Source: Xylocopa sonorina (lineage: Eukaryota; Arthropoda; Insecta; Hymenoptera; Apidae). Taken from it: a stretch of DNA of 64,000 nucleotides. How positions within the stretch are numbered: the first letter of the stretch is position 1; each line of letters begins with the position of its first letter. Location: assembly GCF_050948175.1 (NCBI RefSeq), contig NC_135203.1, positions 3,410,001 to 3,474,000 of the forward strand, given 5' to 3'. The notes beneath the pieces were generated by a model, which searched no databases, was not told the DNA's origin, and saw nothing but the letters and a program-made list of their open reading frames with translations. This document shows positions 23,301-35,700 of the stretch, one piece after another. The translations under genes were made by a program, and so were the position numbers.

Positions 23301-24460
23301 GTTCCGTTGGAAAACGCTGATACGTTAGGTGAAAAGAACAATCTTTGATTTCCCAATGCGAACGACTTCTCGTTGACGATCTAACGTTGATATCGCCCGA
23401 GATCGCAACGATTTGGACCAAGATCCTCTTCTTCAATTTTAGTTGAAGCTTGCTACTTGTGCAACGAAGAGTTTCGATTCCATGCAGACATAACGTGGAG
23501 TCTAGTGTCCATCTGTGGTCTATCTAAGTATCTCTATGTCTAATGTCATTGATGTTTAGAAGTTATGACACGTTAATAACTACTAAATGCAGAGAAGTAA
23601 GTCAGAGTATCCATGTGGCCTGTAGACACGCTGGCCAACTCGTGTGTCTTAAGTTTTGGCTTGCACAAAAGGGATTTAAAGTCTATAAGTCGCTATAGAA
23701 GCGATGGAAATTTCCAAAAGCAGTACGGTGGAATGCCCGTGTCGTAAATCCACGCTAAAAATTAAATAAAGAAAACAGTTTGCGTGAATCGCGAAGAAGA
23801 GACTCTCTGCTTTCCACGAGTAAGGGTTGCAAAGATTTAAAATAAAAAATCTACCCACGCACGGGAGCACAGAAGCTGGATTCCCGTAAGAAGAACAGTC
23901 GAAACTCGCGTTGTAAAATAGCCACGAAATTTCAGCGATATCTCGCGAATACCGTCGAAAGTTCGCATCGAGCGTGAGCCCGCGTTTCGGCCAGTTCGAA
24001 GCTTTCGATTCACGCTCGAGTTGTTGCTGGACGTCGATCTGGTACCTCCAAAATGCCAGGCACTTCGAAAATTGCGTGTGCACCCTGAAATTTCCCTCTC
24101 CCCAATGGTAACTTCCGCCAGGTTCAAAGTAATAAACTCCTAACTCCAGCTGTAATTCAAACGGTCGACGAGAGGGGAAAAAAAAGAAAGCGCTTCGCTC
24201 GAAATTGAAAGGCATCGATCTCCAAAATCTGCCCCAGGTCCTAAAAAGAGATTGGCGCGAGAATGGTTCGGCGACAATTAGAATCACTAAGCAGAGTCGT
24301 GACGAGAACAGACAGGCTGGAGCTCTGGGTGACTCGCGGGTGGGGGTGAATCAGGGGGTGAAGAAGAGAGCAAAAAAAAGAAAAGTTTAATTGTAAACAC
24401 CGTGGTAGAACGAGCAGAACGGTGCTCAGGGGAAAGATGGGTACGATGACGACGCTCTGG
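17371..24460. other. Noncoding sequence, no gene recognised
   Basis: A 24-base poly-T lies at 17871-17894. The longest open frame of the window (plus, 18290-19006, 238 codons) is here. It matches no family I know, is crossed by long frames on the other strand, and has no splice or start context, so I do not call it. The same holds for plus 19681-20109, minus 20834-21379 and minus 23676-24287. Composition alternates between CpG-rich and AT-rich. No RNA or mobile element is supported. Confidence 0.55.
17871..17894. repeat. Poly-T run, 24 bases
   Basis: Twenty-four Ts after CCTCC. Read on the minus strand this could be the A tail of a retroposed sequence, but no Pol III promoter boxes or target duplication are visible within about 300 bases on either side. 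Confidence 0.9.
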
Positions 24461-24462
24461 CT

Positions 24463-24483
24463 ACGACGACGACGACGACGACG
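24463..24483. repeat. ACG trinucleotide repeat, 7 units
   Basis: Seven ACG units; read in one plus frame they give an Arg run (CGA codons). No coding context supports translation. Confidence 0.9.
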
Positions 24484-27400
24484 TCGGCCAAATGGTCACG
24501 GCTTAACGCCGGGGAAAAACTCTTTCAGCCAAACGAAGGGAATCCGTCCAGAGATTATCCTTCGGCTTCAAAAAGTTGTTAATTACTTGGATTTCCTCGT
24601 CCGTTCTCCCGCGTTAACTCCCTTTCCGCGCAGTGGCGTTCTTGCAGGCAGCGAGGAGGGGTGAAGGGTGGAAGAGAGAGGCAGCCGCTGTCGCGTTGCC
24701 TTTTACATCGGGACATTTTTTAATCCCTTCGTCTTCGACGTGCTTCGCCGGCTCGACACAATTGCAATTAGCCCGTGGATCGTTAATCGGTTGTTAGGCC
24801 AGAGATTTCCATCGTAATTCGACGATCGGTCGCCTCTTGGATTTTTGCGCCCGATTTAAACGGTGCGCACCCACCCTCTTGCCCGTTATTTCAGTCGCGA
24901 TCTATTCACGCGCGATAGTTTTCGCGCGTCGGCTGTCTAATAACTTCGTTTATAACGCCATAGGAATTATTGAAAGAGTGGAGGGGAAGCATGGAAGAGC
25001 GAAGAAGGAATTAGCTTTTCGGTTTGATTAAGAAATTAAATTTTGATGTCTCCACTTGATCGAACGCGCAACTTTACTTGCATTATTGCTGAAGTAACTT
25101 GCTCTAAGACTGGCAAGTCCGCGCGAGGAATTAAAAGATTATTCTTTCAATACTTAAAGTACCGTAGAAGGTATAATAAATGAATTGCTGAGTCGAAGAG
25201 CAGCATAAAATTAGCCATTTTTTAATAGTCTCGAGGAATGTTATCGGTCACACGACACTTGTGTTCGTCATTTTATTTTGTTTCTACTCTTTGGCTGATA
25301 ATTATTGATAATCTCTCTCCGGTACGCTGTATCTCTAAAGAGATTTTATAGTCGAAGTCAAACCGGTTTTAGAGGCGATACTTATGTTGAATCAAGGTTT
25401 CGTCCATTTTGCTTACCGCCAATAAGGTAGGAACACACTTTAGGCGAAGTCAGGAAGCGTAGAAGGCGATCACTTTGTGGTCATTCGGGTCGCAGAGACT
25501 TGACCATTAGCTGTCGTGAGTCCTTTGCCATCGTAGATGGTGGCGAGAGGGAAGGTCCTGAGAAGTTCAAGTCCGGTCTCGCTACAAATATCGTTAACGG
25601 CGACCACGCTAGCTAGTAATTTTCCAGTAGTTTGTCGAGGAACAACAACAACAAGAACAAACCACGCCAAGGCGGCCTTGGCGTCCGCTCGAGTGCGGCT
25701 AATATTGCCCTCGTACACACGTCATTTCCTTCGTGCACAAAGGCGCGGGTGTTACTGACCGTGTTCTTTCCGCGACGTTTCCGCCATTTTGGCTTGCAAC
25801 TCGTCGAGCGATAATTTTGCCATGTATTCGTTTCCCTTCTTTATCGAGAACTTTAATATAATTGCTCCAATTGCGGCTGATTCTTAATTAACCTTGCAGT
25901 GTATCGGGTTGTGAATGTACGAGAGAAGGGAGGGTGGGTTGTGGCTATAAATTTTCATATCGTACCGTTAATTACTCAAGCAATTAAAAGTTAGGAAGTA
26001 ATAAGCACTTTCCAATATCAGATAACGTGCAAATATTCTTAATACGTGTTTGAACCGGGATACAATGTTGTAGTAAATATTTCAGATTTATCCAGATTCA
26101 GCTTTATATCTTTATTTAATATCGTATGAAGATCCTTGATAGGAAAGAATATTTCGATAAAAAGCAAATATAGTTACATACACGAATCGTTTTACATTCT
26201 ACGCAAAGGTTCTTAAACACTGTGCAAAATTATAATTGCGACGTAACGAAGCCTTTGCTATCCGCCTTCTATCAAACTTCACTTTCTCAACTCGCTTCAT
26301 TTTTACGTTCTCGTAATCCCATTCCCCTCTTACTTGTAATTTAAATTCAAATCTACAAAGAACACGTTCCTCGTCCGTAACGCGGAACAATGCCACGGAA
26401 TTTCTTATTTGCCTCACATTTCTCGTCCAAGAAAACGCGGTACATCATTTTCAAGAAGAAAGTTGCTGCTGGCCAGGCAAAGAAAATATTTTCCTGGACG
26501 CGGAGCGTTAATACAGATAAATGCTCGGATTATGTGTGCAAATACGCGGACAAGTCGGAAGGAAAAATAATGTACGAGAATCTTATGGTGATCCCGGGCA
26601 CTCGGTTGTGTAACGAGGGCGAAGACACCCCCGGCGCGGGGATATGAAATTCGTTAGAGGGCGAGGGTTCTGACAGCTACGGTCAATATTATCCGCAAAT
26701 ATGACTACGAGCTGTTCCTTTGTGGTCGTCGCGTGACGTGTCACACGGCACTTTTACCCTCCGTCAGGTTGTCGTATCGCGAGGAGGATCGTGGGGATGC
26801 GAGATGGCGGAACGATTAACGTGGACTCCTCTGGAATGTTAATCGGAAGTAACATAGAGGTGGAAACGTATGAATGGTGGAAATGCTGTCACAGGCCTTG
26901 ACAATTTTGCTATTAGGGGTTGTTGTTCATATATTTTCTTTTGGTGCTATTTCTTTTCGTATATCATTTAATATAAAATAATTTACATTTTATATACAGA
27001 TAAATGTGTAAGATGTAATATATGAAATGTATGGTTATCGTAAAAATATTATTCATTAAAGAATGATATATATTCGTTGTTTTTTATTCGATGATATGTA
27101 CTCATTTAAAGTTAATTCTAAAAATCAGATATTTCATATGTTTCAATCTAATACATTGGTATATAATATTGATAATTTTTGTTAAGTGATTATGCCTGTG
27201 AATAGTTAAATCTTTGCACGTATTTTTGTACGGTCTAGGTCGGTGTATATACAACGTTGCGTTGCAATGTTTGCAACTAAGGGATTCTCGTGGGACTCGG
27301 TCCACAATGTTGCAGTTTTTGGATGCGCATCTGGTGCAACGTTCAACTGGTTAGGGAAATCTAAAGTTTAGAATTCCACTGATAATTTCGCCTTCTTCCT

Positions 27401-28434
27401 CTGCATTTCCTTGCTACAATATTCGAGGAGAGGGTGTACTCCGCCTGTAACTTGTAACTTTTTAACTTTTACTTTTATCTCTTGCTTACAAATGCCACTT
27501 TTTCCGTCCCCTGCAATTCTAAATAATCGCAACGTTCGTACAGAATTAACGGTAGTTGTTAAATTACAAGACTCGATATAATTAAATTCTGAATTTGGCT
27601 CATCTAACCTAGAGATTTAAGGATTGAAATGTCCAGCTATTATTACACGCGTATCAATAACAATGGATTCTCGAATAATTTTCAATAAAATCCACTGTTT
27701 CAATAAAATCGCATACGAAATCGACGCGTTTCCAACTTCGTATATCGGGTGGCTGGAGACGCGTGTCGTTCAGGGAGAAATGTATTTACTGCCGACCTGG
27801 CCCGCGAGCACGTAGGGTCGTAAAGCCGCGTGTAAAATCGGTGCTGCCTTATTTTGTAGCCGCGAAATCTCGCGGGCGCGGTCGCATCGCCGCGACGCTG
27901 GTGAAGTTCGTAAATTTTCGAGCGGACGCCGGTATACACGCACTCGCGTAAATGAAATGCACTCCCTCGAGACGGATGATCGGTGAACGATAGCTTTTGA
28001 AAGAAGCGACGCGTAGGGGGTGGCTCGTCAATTTTCCGACGCGACGTGAGTTTAGCCGTGAAGAATCGTCGCCTGAAAAATGTATACGCCAGCCGATAGT
28101 GTGCGTTACTTATGAATGGGATCGAAGTGATAAATTCACTGTGTCACGAAATAAGTTTACGTGTTTCGTACGTAGGGCGTAAACTGACGAGGATACGCGT
28201 CACTATACGATTAAGTTTGCAAAGGGGTGCAAGTAGCATCAGACAGTAACTGATAAGACGTTGATTTTTGTTTCTACGTTGACATATTGAAGTAATCCAA
28301 CATAATTGATCGCAAAGTCGCTTCCACTTCGTCCTCGTTTACCTTCGCTCATCCACTGAACGATAATCGAACGTTAGAGCCGCGCAGGAGAAAATCGCGG
28401 AACCGGTTCGAAGTTAAATCGATCGCGTATCTCC
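24484..28434. other. Noncoding sequence, AT-rich at 26.9-27.25 kb
   Basis: An (AAC)n patch lies at 25640-25654. 26900-27240 is strongly AT-rich, and 25840-26200 and 27430-27680 moderately so. Open frames (for example plus 26390-26647 and 27763-27951) are short, with no recognisable domain. No gene, RNA or element is supported. Confidence 0.6.
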
Positions 28435-28842
28435 GTGCAGCCGGATTTCGAGGGCAGGCGCTCGCGAGTGCCAATATGGCCAGCAGCCACTTATCGGAAT
28501 TCTCATGGAGGCAAGGTCCTGTCGTTTCACCTGCAAGGTGCGGTGCGAGCGAAGCCGAGAACGGGGGGCAAACTTTTGCGCCCGATCCGCGGTCAGGCTC
28601 AGGGGCGGCCGGGTTGCGGGTGGCAGATCTGCAAGCCGGAATGGGATCTGTCCGCTCCAGACGTTACTACCCCGCCTATTCCATCCGAAAGCAGTTCAAG
28701 TCGCCTCTACGTACCACCCGCGACGAGGAAATGGAACGTCGGCGACGGCTACGTCGAGAGACCTCGTCGTGGCCAGCTAAACCCGGGGCCTACTTACCGT
28801 CGTACGTGCATGCAACTGGCGCGACTACTGAATTTTCGTTGA
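28435..28842 (+). other. GC-rich block with a 135-codon open frame; possible exon
   Basis: Three plus-strand frames are open over much of this block and none of comparable length on the minus strand. The frame 28435-28842 has balanced codons and gives a peptide with KPEWDLSAPDV and RLYVPPATRKWNVGDGYVER. A second frame (28476-29051) begins with ATG GCC and gives a basic stretch, DEEMERRRRLRRE. An AG at 28439-28440 (TCCGTGCAG) could be a 3' splice site, but the pyrimidine tract is poor. I recognise no family. Because two overlapping frames look equally good, high GC with few stops is a sufficient explanation. Confidence 0.2.
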
Positions 28843-30240
28843 TGTCATGCCCGATCCCATTTTTACGATCACGTCCTTGCATCCGTTCTGTGTGTCGTTC
28901 AAGTTTGCGATTTTTATCGTTGTCGGTTTATGGCGCGCGGTTTTTTTCCCACAGAGGGAAAGTTCGTCGAATTTCGTGGATATGTTTTCGGCTACGTTTT
29001 GTTGTCTCCAAGTCGAGATTTGGTAGAATGTTTGGCGTTCTTGTATTTTAAATTGATACAGCGGAGAGGGGACAGTTGCGAGGAGTGATCCTGGGGATTT
29101 TATTTGCAAATGTATATTTTACAAGATGGTCAATGTACTTGGAAGTTCGCTCAGAGTTTTCCGTGGCAAACGCTGTTCGATCTTCGTTAAGATATTTCTT
29201 CGCGGCGAGGCATCAAATTCTGCCTCATTCTCGTTCCGCTTTTCATTATTAAAGATTCACTCGCGTAGCGGAGCTGGCGTTGTAGCTGATAAGAAGGAGC
29301 GGAGGCTCGCCCGCGCGGTAGCGCTGCTTAAAATTTTAAATAATTATTCCAAGAAAAATCCTCTCTTTTTCGCTGTAAACGGAAGTTCGAAAACTTTCAC
29401 GGTTCTCGCAACGCAACTTCTTCCATTAACTTCCTCCAACTTTCTCGTCCAAAAAGGATAAGCCTCTGGTCAAAAGAGAGAGAGATTGCAAAAGAATCAC
29501 CGTATTCCGGGGAGAAATCATGCTGGCACATTGTTTAGGCGATTTTCACGATTTTTGGCGATTTTTTTCGTCGAGTCAAAATGAAATCAATATGAAATTC
29601 AATTCAGGAAGAAGCAACAACTTTTCTACAAAACTTTAACAATTTTTCACCTACTTCTAGTAATTGAAGTTCTACTACATTTCATAGAATAAAGTAACCC
29701 TCTAATGTCGTCAGAGCTGTCTATAACGTCCTGATTTTCGAATATGACGGCTCGTAAAAAATATCTGGCTGAACTTCACGAGCGAATCGTCACGACGTTT
29801 ATTATCCACGATTCTGTCGTGTCGCTGGCAACATGGTTCGCTCGTCCCAAGCGGAGGGAAATCGTTCGAATGCAGTCGTCCTCCTATGATCCGTAAAGCA
29901 ATGGTTTTATAGCCCGAATTTTCTCCCCCTTTTTTTTCGGCCGCCGCCCCAGCTCGCAATTTCTCGCGCTGTCTTCCGTACGCTTCTGCATCGACGCGTT
30001 ACGTACACGGGACACGTAGCGGGCACGATATTAGCCTTTCATACGGCGGAGACCCCCGCGCTCGATCTACATATCGGTTCTTTGTGTGGAAAGGACTGGC
30101 AAACAGAATTTCAGGTTATTTCGCGGGAATAAGAATGCGCGGAGACCGCGCACGGAGGTCCCCGAAATTTCGAACAATTCTTCCATGGTTCTCGCGTACT
30201 CGAGTATCCTTCGCGAGCGTGAAGGAACACGATTCTCAGA
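28843..30240. other. Noncoding sequence
   Basis: Mixed composition; AT-rich at 29560-29700. A plus frame at 29126-29461 shows no recognisable domain. Nothing further is visible. Confidence 0.6.
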
Positions 30241-30486
30241 GAAATTTTATCGTTCAAAATGGAACTGAATTTTCATGTGTCGATTTCTTCTGGTATTTAA
30301 TTCAGCAAATTGGGGAAATTAGAAGTGTTTCTTTAGTGTTCATCGAAAGTTATTTACATCAGGGAAATTTTATCGTTCGAAATGGAACTGAATTTTCATG
30401 TCTCGATTTCTTCTGGTATTTAATTCAGGAAATTGGGGAAATTAGAAGTGTTTCTGTAGTGTTGATCGAAAATTATTTACATCAGG
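30241..30486 (+). repeat. Tandem duplication, two 123-bp units
   Basis: Unit 1 (30241-30363) and unit 2 (30364-30486) differ at about six positions and join head to tail without a spacer. The period is a multiple of three, so an open frame (30084-30554) runs through both. All six differences change the encoded residue, which argues against purifying selection. I read this as a recent noncoding duplication. Confidence 0.93.
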
Positions 30487-31969
30487 CATTTAGCTCGATA
30501 TTGCTTGCATTAGCTCTGTTGAATTGTTTCTCATTTAACATCACCGACACGTAGCTACAAACGGTTTGCACCGTGAATATGAAACGTGGGACTGATCAAA
30601 AAGTGACTCATTGCAAAATATCAGGGACGAATATCGCATTTGTGCCGCGGAATGATACGCGAATATTTCATTTAATAAAGCGCCCTCCTTTTTCCCCATT
30701 ACCTCGTCCGAGGCGATATCGCGATTCATTTTTATCAACGGGTCCAGACTGCGCGCCGCGTCCCAAGCGATCCATTCACTCCATTAGCCGATAGATGCGG
30801 CCAATCAGAGCGCTGTCACAGTTTGAAAACGGTCCGGCGACGGTGAAATACGGTCGGATAAAAATCATCAATTCCGAGCGGCACGAATTAAAACGAGCGT
30901 ACGCACCGCCGGTGAACGTTTCCTCCGCGTGGATTTTCTCTCCGCGAGCCGCGTCGTCGACTGCTCTATAATGTTATTAATTAAAAAGTTCCGGACAGAC
31001 AAATGGGATACACGAGCGACAATCGTATCACCGGTTCCCCTCTTTCTCTCTCTCTCTCTCTCTCTCTCCACGCCGTTTCCTACGTTCCACCGCCCTCTAC
31101 TTTTTCTCCTCTTTTTCCCGGGCGCGCAGTTAGGTAATTGATACGAGCTAACCGGACCCCTCGTCCTCAACTATTCTCCGCGCTAACGAAATCCGAAATC
31201 ATGTACATACATTAAATATCCGAGTAATTCGTTACGCTTCAAAACTTCTGCCCGTTTCTACCACCGTTGGACTCCCATCTCCGTCTCCCGCGTCTCTCAA
31301 CCGCCCAGCCGTCCTCCTCCTTCCCGTGGACAGCTGGAATTTATCCTAACAAATGTATCCACGCCGCGTTCATCCCCCCGCCGTCTGGTAATATACGATA
31401 AACATTTCTCGGTTGGAGCCGAGGAGGTGAGGGTGGAAACGGGATGAAAAATATTTATGCGAATCGAGCTACCCTGCCAGTGAACGCGCGACCTATCCCT
31501 CGTTTGGTCGCAGGACTTCGACGTCGAAGAGCATAGTGCTTTATCTGACCAATTATTAAGCTTTGCAACATAAACTGTACTAGTATCGCTAGATTCGCAG
31601 CGTATTTAAAGACGAAATTACTAAATCTTACGACGTGGAAGCTAAGTTTAGTAACTTTGAGTAAGAAGCTCGTTGTAATGAAATGTTTCTTTGTCGAATC
31701 ATAAATGATAAAGTCAGAGCTTAGACTTCGAAAGATTTGAAGTTATAAAATTGTTTGATGTGTTTTATACTTGTGCGTAGAAATTTTCGGTGTACTTTGT
31801 TAAACGCAAAAGTCATTTTCGCAGAAATTCATCGTCGAGCGTTACCATGTTTAATGTTCATCGATTCGAGGGTAGTCGTTGGAACAGCGTTTCTGGTAGA
31901 CGCGTGTTGCGGTACGCGTGACGCACGCGGATCACACGCATCGACGATTTTAGTGCGTTATAAATTGGC
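30487..31969. other. Noncoding sequence
   Basis: A TC microsatellite lies at 31041-31068. 31516-31529 is a 14-base perfect palindrome centred on GACGTC, of a size expected a few times by chance in 64 kb. 31550-31830 is AT-rich. No supported gene. Confidence 0.6.
31041..31068. repeat. TC microsatellite
   Basis: (TC)n with one extra T near its start, about 13 units. Confidence 0.92.
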
Positions 31970-32142
31970 GTGTCGGCCTTCTTGGCGCCTCCCGCTTCGC
32001 CCACGACGACGATGTCTACGTCGACGTCGTCGTTGGGCTCGATCGATGAGGATTTCATGGTGCTTAGTCGGCGTTTAGGCCCGCATCCCGTGGCCCCCAT
32101 GTTGCACGCGATCTTTGCGCATTTGCTTGATAACGTAAACAC
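31970..32142. other. Coding-like block readable on both strands; possible exon
   Basis: Plus strand: an ATG at 32012 opens 41 codons (MSTSTSSLGSIDEDFMVL...) ending exactly before a GTAAAC that could be a weak splice donor at 32135. Minus strand: 32142 down to 31858 is also open, with mostly C-ending codons (GAC, GTC, ATC, AAC, GGC, GCC) through PNDDVDVDIVVVGEAGG. The two readings cannot both be trusted. The acidic minus-strand stretch and the Ser/Thr plus-strand stretch both come from a GAC/GTC-rich inverted repeat: 9-base arms at 32003-32011 and 32025-32033. No family is recognised. Confidence 0.2.
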
Positions 32143-32261
32143 CCTGTCTCCGGTTGTTGTCTTTCGCTACTGTCTAAACGACAAACATTTTAGCACCGCT
32201 TCGAGGAATCTTCTCACTTTTTACATTACTCAAAGCAATGGTAATATAAGCTAACAAAGTT

Positions 32262-32744
32262 ACATAAACCTCTTAAAGTAGCCCAACTACAACTAAGATA
32301 AAAGATTCTAAGAATTACTTCAAATAACGCCATTAAAGCCACTTGAATATATTCCAACAGTCACCCAAAATGTGCAATTAAAACTAAAAGAAAAAAAATT
32401 ACAAAAATCTTCTAAGATAGCTCAACTAAGAAAAAAGATTCCAGAATTTACTGAAATATATGTAATACTGTTCTCATGGAAGAATTCTGCAAGATTTTGA
32501 AAATCCTCGAATTCCAGATATTCTTCTTTCTTAAAAAAATATTTCATTGAGATTTAAATAGAAAGTAATAATTACAAAAATCTCCTAAGATAGCTCAACT
32601 GCAACTAAGAAAAAAGATTTCAGGATTCTTTGAAATATATGTAACACTGTTCTCATAGAAGAATTCTGCAAGGTTTTGAAAATCCTCGAATTCCAGATAT
32701 TCTTCTTTCTTAAAAAAATATTTGATTAAGATTTAAGTAGAAAT
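32262..32744 (+). repeat. AT-rich local repeat: two good units and one degenerate unit
   Basis: Unit 1 (about 32398-32570) and unit 2 (32571-32744) are about 95% alike by eye and share ATTACAAAAATCT, GAAGAATTCTGCAAG and CTCGAATTCCAGATATTC. Unit 2 carries GCAAC, absent from unit 1. A weaker copy of the unit start (CAACTACAACTAAGATAAAAGATT) lies at 32262-32330. Stops occur in all frames. Confidence 0.85.
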
Positions 32745-35700
32745 TTCTCTTCCGATTCGTTAAAGACAAAGAGGATATTCGGTACCGAACAGTATGAAAA
32801 ATTAAGCAGAGGTGCCACCTGCACTGGCTCTCGCCTAATCTAAAAACAGAACGCCCTCGCGATCGATATTGATTATTACCCGTCGCGTATCGCGTCGATT
32901 CCGATTCCTCGCGCAGCGGATCTCGTCTCGTTGCGTCGAACTCGCGAGATGTCACATATCCGGAATACCAAATCGATCCCCGAATAGCCAGCCGAGTTCT
33001 GCCCGGGTAGTTTAAGTCAAAGTTTTAATCACTATCGACTTCGGGAGATCTCACATCCCGCGGGACTTACGAACCTGCCGGAATAGGATCGAGCAAATGG
33101 ACTGCTGCTAAAGTCGGGAGTATCAGCTGAATGGCTAACCAGACCTGTCTGTTTATTATTAATCCGAGAACGCCGCAAAATATTTCATTCGTGGCGTGTT
33201 ACGTGATTTTTCGCGAACCGAGCTCCGCGCAATTTGATCGGTACACCAAAGAGGGCAGAAGTTCGATGTGGATAATAGATACGAGGGGAGTAAAACTCGG
33301 GGGTGTAATATCCTCCGGTATCAAAATATTCTATATTATTGTAGGGATGTTAGGCTGCGGACACAGGTTCGCAAGATAATTTACAGTTCAACGATAACAA
33401 ATTTAATAATAATAGAACTATGTAACTATTATACACACTAGAACGATTCTTTATACATTCATCTCTAAAACAGCCGATTAAAGACAACAAAACAAGTCCT
33501 CGACACACGAGATCCACAGTAGAGTCTGTAATCTACAAAATTCCACGTCATCCATTTAAATACCTCGTTCAGGAATCACATTAATCCGCAAAGACGAAGG
33601 AACAAATTTCCCTACTCGCGAGGTACGAACCGCCAGCACCCTCCCCTAATCGAATCCGATAATTGACGCGAGCGTTTCGAGAAACGGCGAACGGATTCTT
33701 TCCGTGTGTCCAGCTCGAGCCTTGTTCTCCGCGAAATGAAAACGTAGAACGAGGGGGGCCACGGGCTGGTGGACTGCGAAGCGGCGAAGTTTCGGCCGGA
33801 AATGCCGTCGCGAGGGCGCGCGGGGTGAACGCACCCCGTGAAGAGGGTCGGAGAGGGCAGATTAATTGATACCGCCGCGGAGAGGCTGAGAAGCGAACGG
33901 GCGAACGAGTGGTCGCGGGAAAAGGAGAACGGTGAACGACGCGGGAGAGGACGAAAGTGGCGGCTGGAGAGAGGAGGGATGGAGAGGGTTGGAAGGAGAG
34001 AAATCGCGCGGAGTTCGGTGGGAAGTAGAGGCAGAAGAGGCGGAGGCAAAGTTGTTGGGCTGCTGCAGGGAAAATGCAGCCGCTCTCTCTGCCCAGCCGG
34101 CCACTCCTGATCCCGAGTAGCAATTAAACATTCGGCTAATGTGCTTTTCCATTCAGAAAATTGGATGTTTCAGGCGCCCGGCTGATGTACCCGGCTGGTC
34201 CACCTTGGACTCGATACGCCGGATTAATTGAATTCCCTTGCTAGCCCCGAGCAAGTGTGCCACGGACCTTCTCTCGACCGCGAATTTATTAATCGGTCAC
34301 TTTCCGCGGTGGAAACTCGCGCGCGGATGCGACATTCCGACAGGTGAGCCTGTTAATCGGAGCTGGAAAGTTGCACCCGGGGTATTAAAATGATCCTGTC
34401 GCGTTCGCGTTTGTTCCGTCGCAGAATTTCCCTTTTCTTCGTATATCTTTTATATCTACCTATCGTATATTCTTTTATATCTACCCTTTTCTTCTTATCA
34501 ATTACGTTGGTAGGTTCTATTTCTTTAAGGGATGTTAGTTTCAATTTAGAGATTTCAGTTTCAATCGACGATTAAAAAATGCAACGACTGAAATAAAAGA
34601 TATGTTCAAAGCAAAAGAATTACTTTGCAGACTCCGTAATATTTATCATAAGAACTTTTTTCCGTTTTTTTTTTTGCGTTTGAAGTGAATAGCTGTGCTG
34701 AGAGTACGGACAGTCAAAGGGTTAAATATTCTTTTACGCGACACCACGATGGAATTCGCAAATCTTGCGCGAATCCAGCTCTCGAACACGTGTCCAATCA
34801 GTACACACGGCCCCAACGAAACGTTTATCCCCGCACGATGGGGTTGGCCGCGTTCCATCGTTTCCAACTCGAAGCACGGACGTCTTTCGCGGGCGAGAAC
34901 GTCGGTACTCGGTAGGTTGGCGCGTGGAACGAGTTTAATTCGACCGCCCTAAGAAACTGGCTGCGGTTGCATTCCTCAAGCAAGTTCCTGATTGTGTGTC
35001 CGGCTAGCTCGTAGCTGGCGCGGCGGTGCCACTGGATGGTGGCCATTCCTACGCCGGGCTGACCACCAGTATTTATGTCCAGGACACAGCCGGGGTATCC
35101 AGAGTGTTCCGGGTAGTTTCTCGGTGCTACGTCCCGCTGGCCCGCTAATGGTTATGGTAATTACCGGCCCTAATTGCGAGCAATGGAATTACGAAATATC
35201 AAAGTTCACCGCGACGCTGCGCGCGCCCGTCCACTCGCCTCTACGCGCGCTCTTTCCGTCTCGGAGAGTCGTGAACGAGCTCTGCAATCGGGAACACTAG
35301 CTTGCTTTAATTTCGAACCACTTTGACGCTCCACGGTGGTGTCCTATCGATTCTGATGCCTTTTTGACGCGCGGCTGATCAATTTTCCTCTGAATTGTAA
35401 TTTTCACGAGCAATTTCTAATCTCATGGTTAAATTTTGTACGATGTTACTAGCGATACTTTTAATTTAAGCAGTAAAATTTGATAACTAGCCAGACAAGA
35501 GTGTACGTGTTTTCTAAAACACGAGGGAAGCGGAACAGATTTCGAAACGATGTAAATTTAAGTAAATAGTACCATCTTCGAGAGGCTCCTGTATTTCGAT
35601 TTTACTTTCGCGTATGCGCATATTTTAACTTCCATTCGGGAAAACATTCGCGGAATTCCCATGGAAACAGCGGTGGGAAGAAATAGTTGGTAAAAAGCAG

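Noticed and set aside
23676..24287. 203-codon minus frame
   Set aside because: Balanced in places but no motif, and the single-frame exon is implausibly placed; no splice-site support seen.
31516..31529. 14-nt perfect palindrome
   Set aside because: Several of this length are expected by chance in 64 kb.
33581..34123. 180-codon minus frame
   Set aside because: Purine-rich plus strand makes Ser/Pro/Leu/Arg-rich frames on the complement; no domain.
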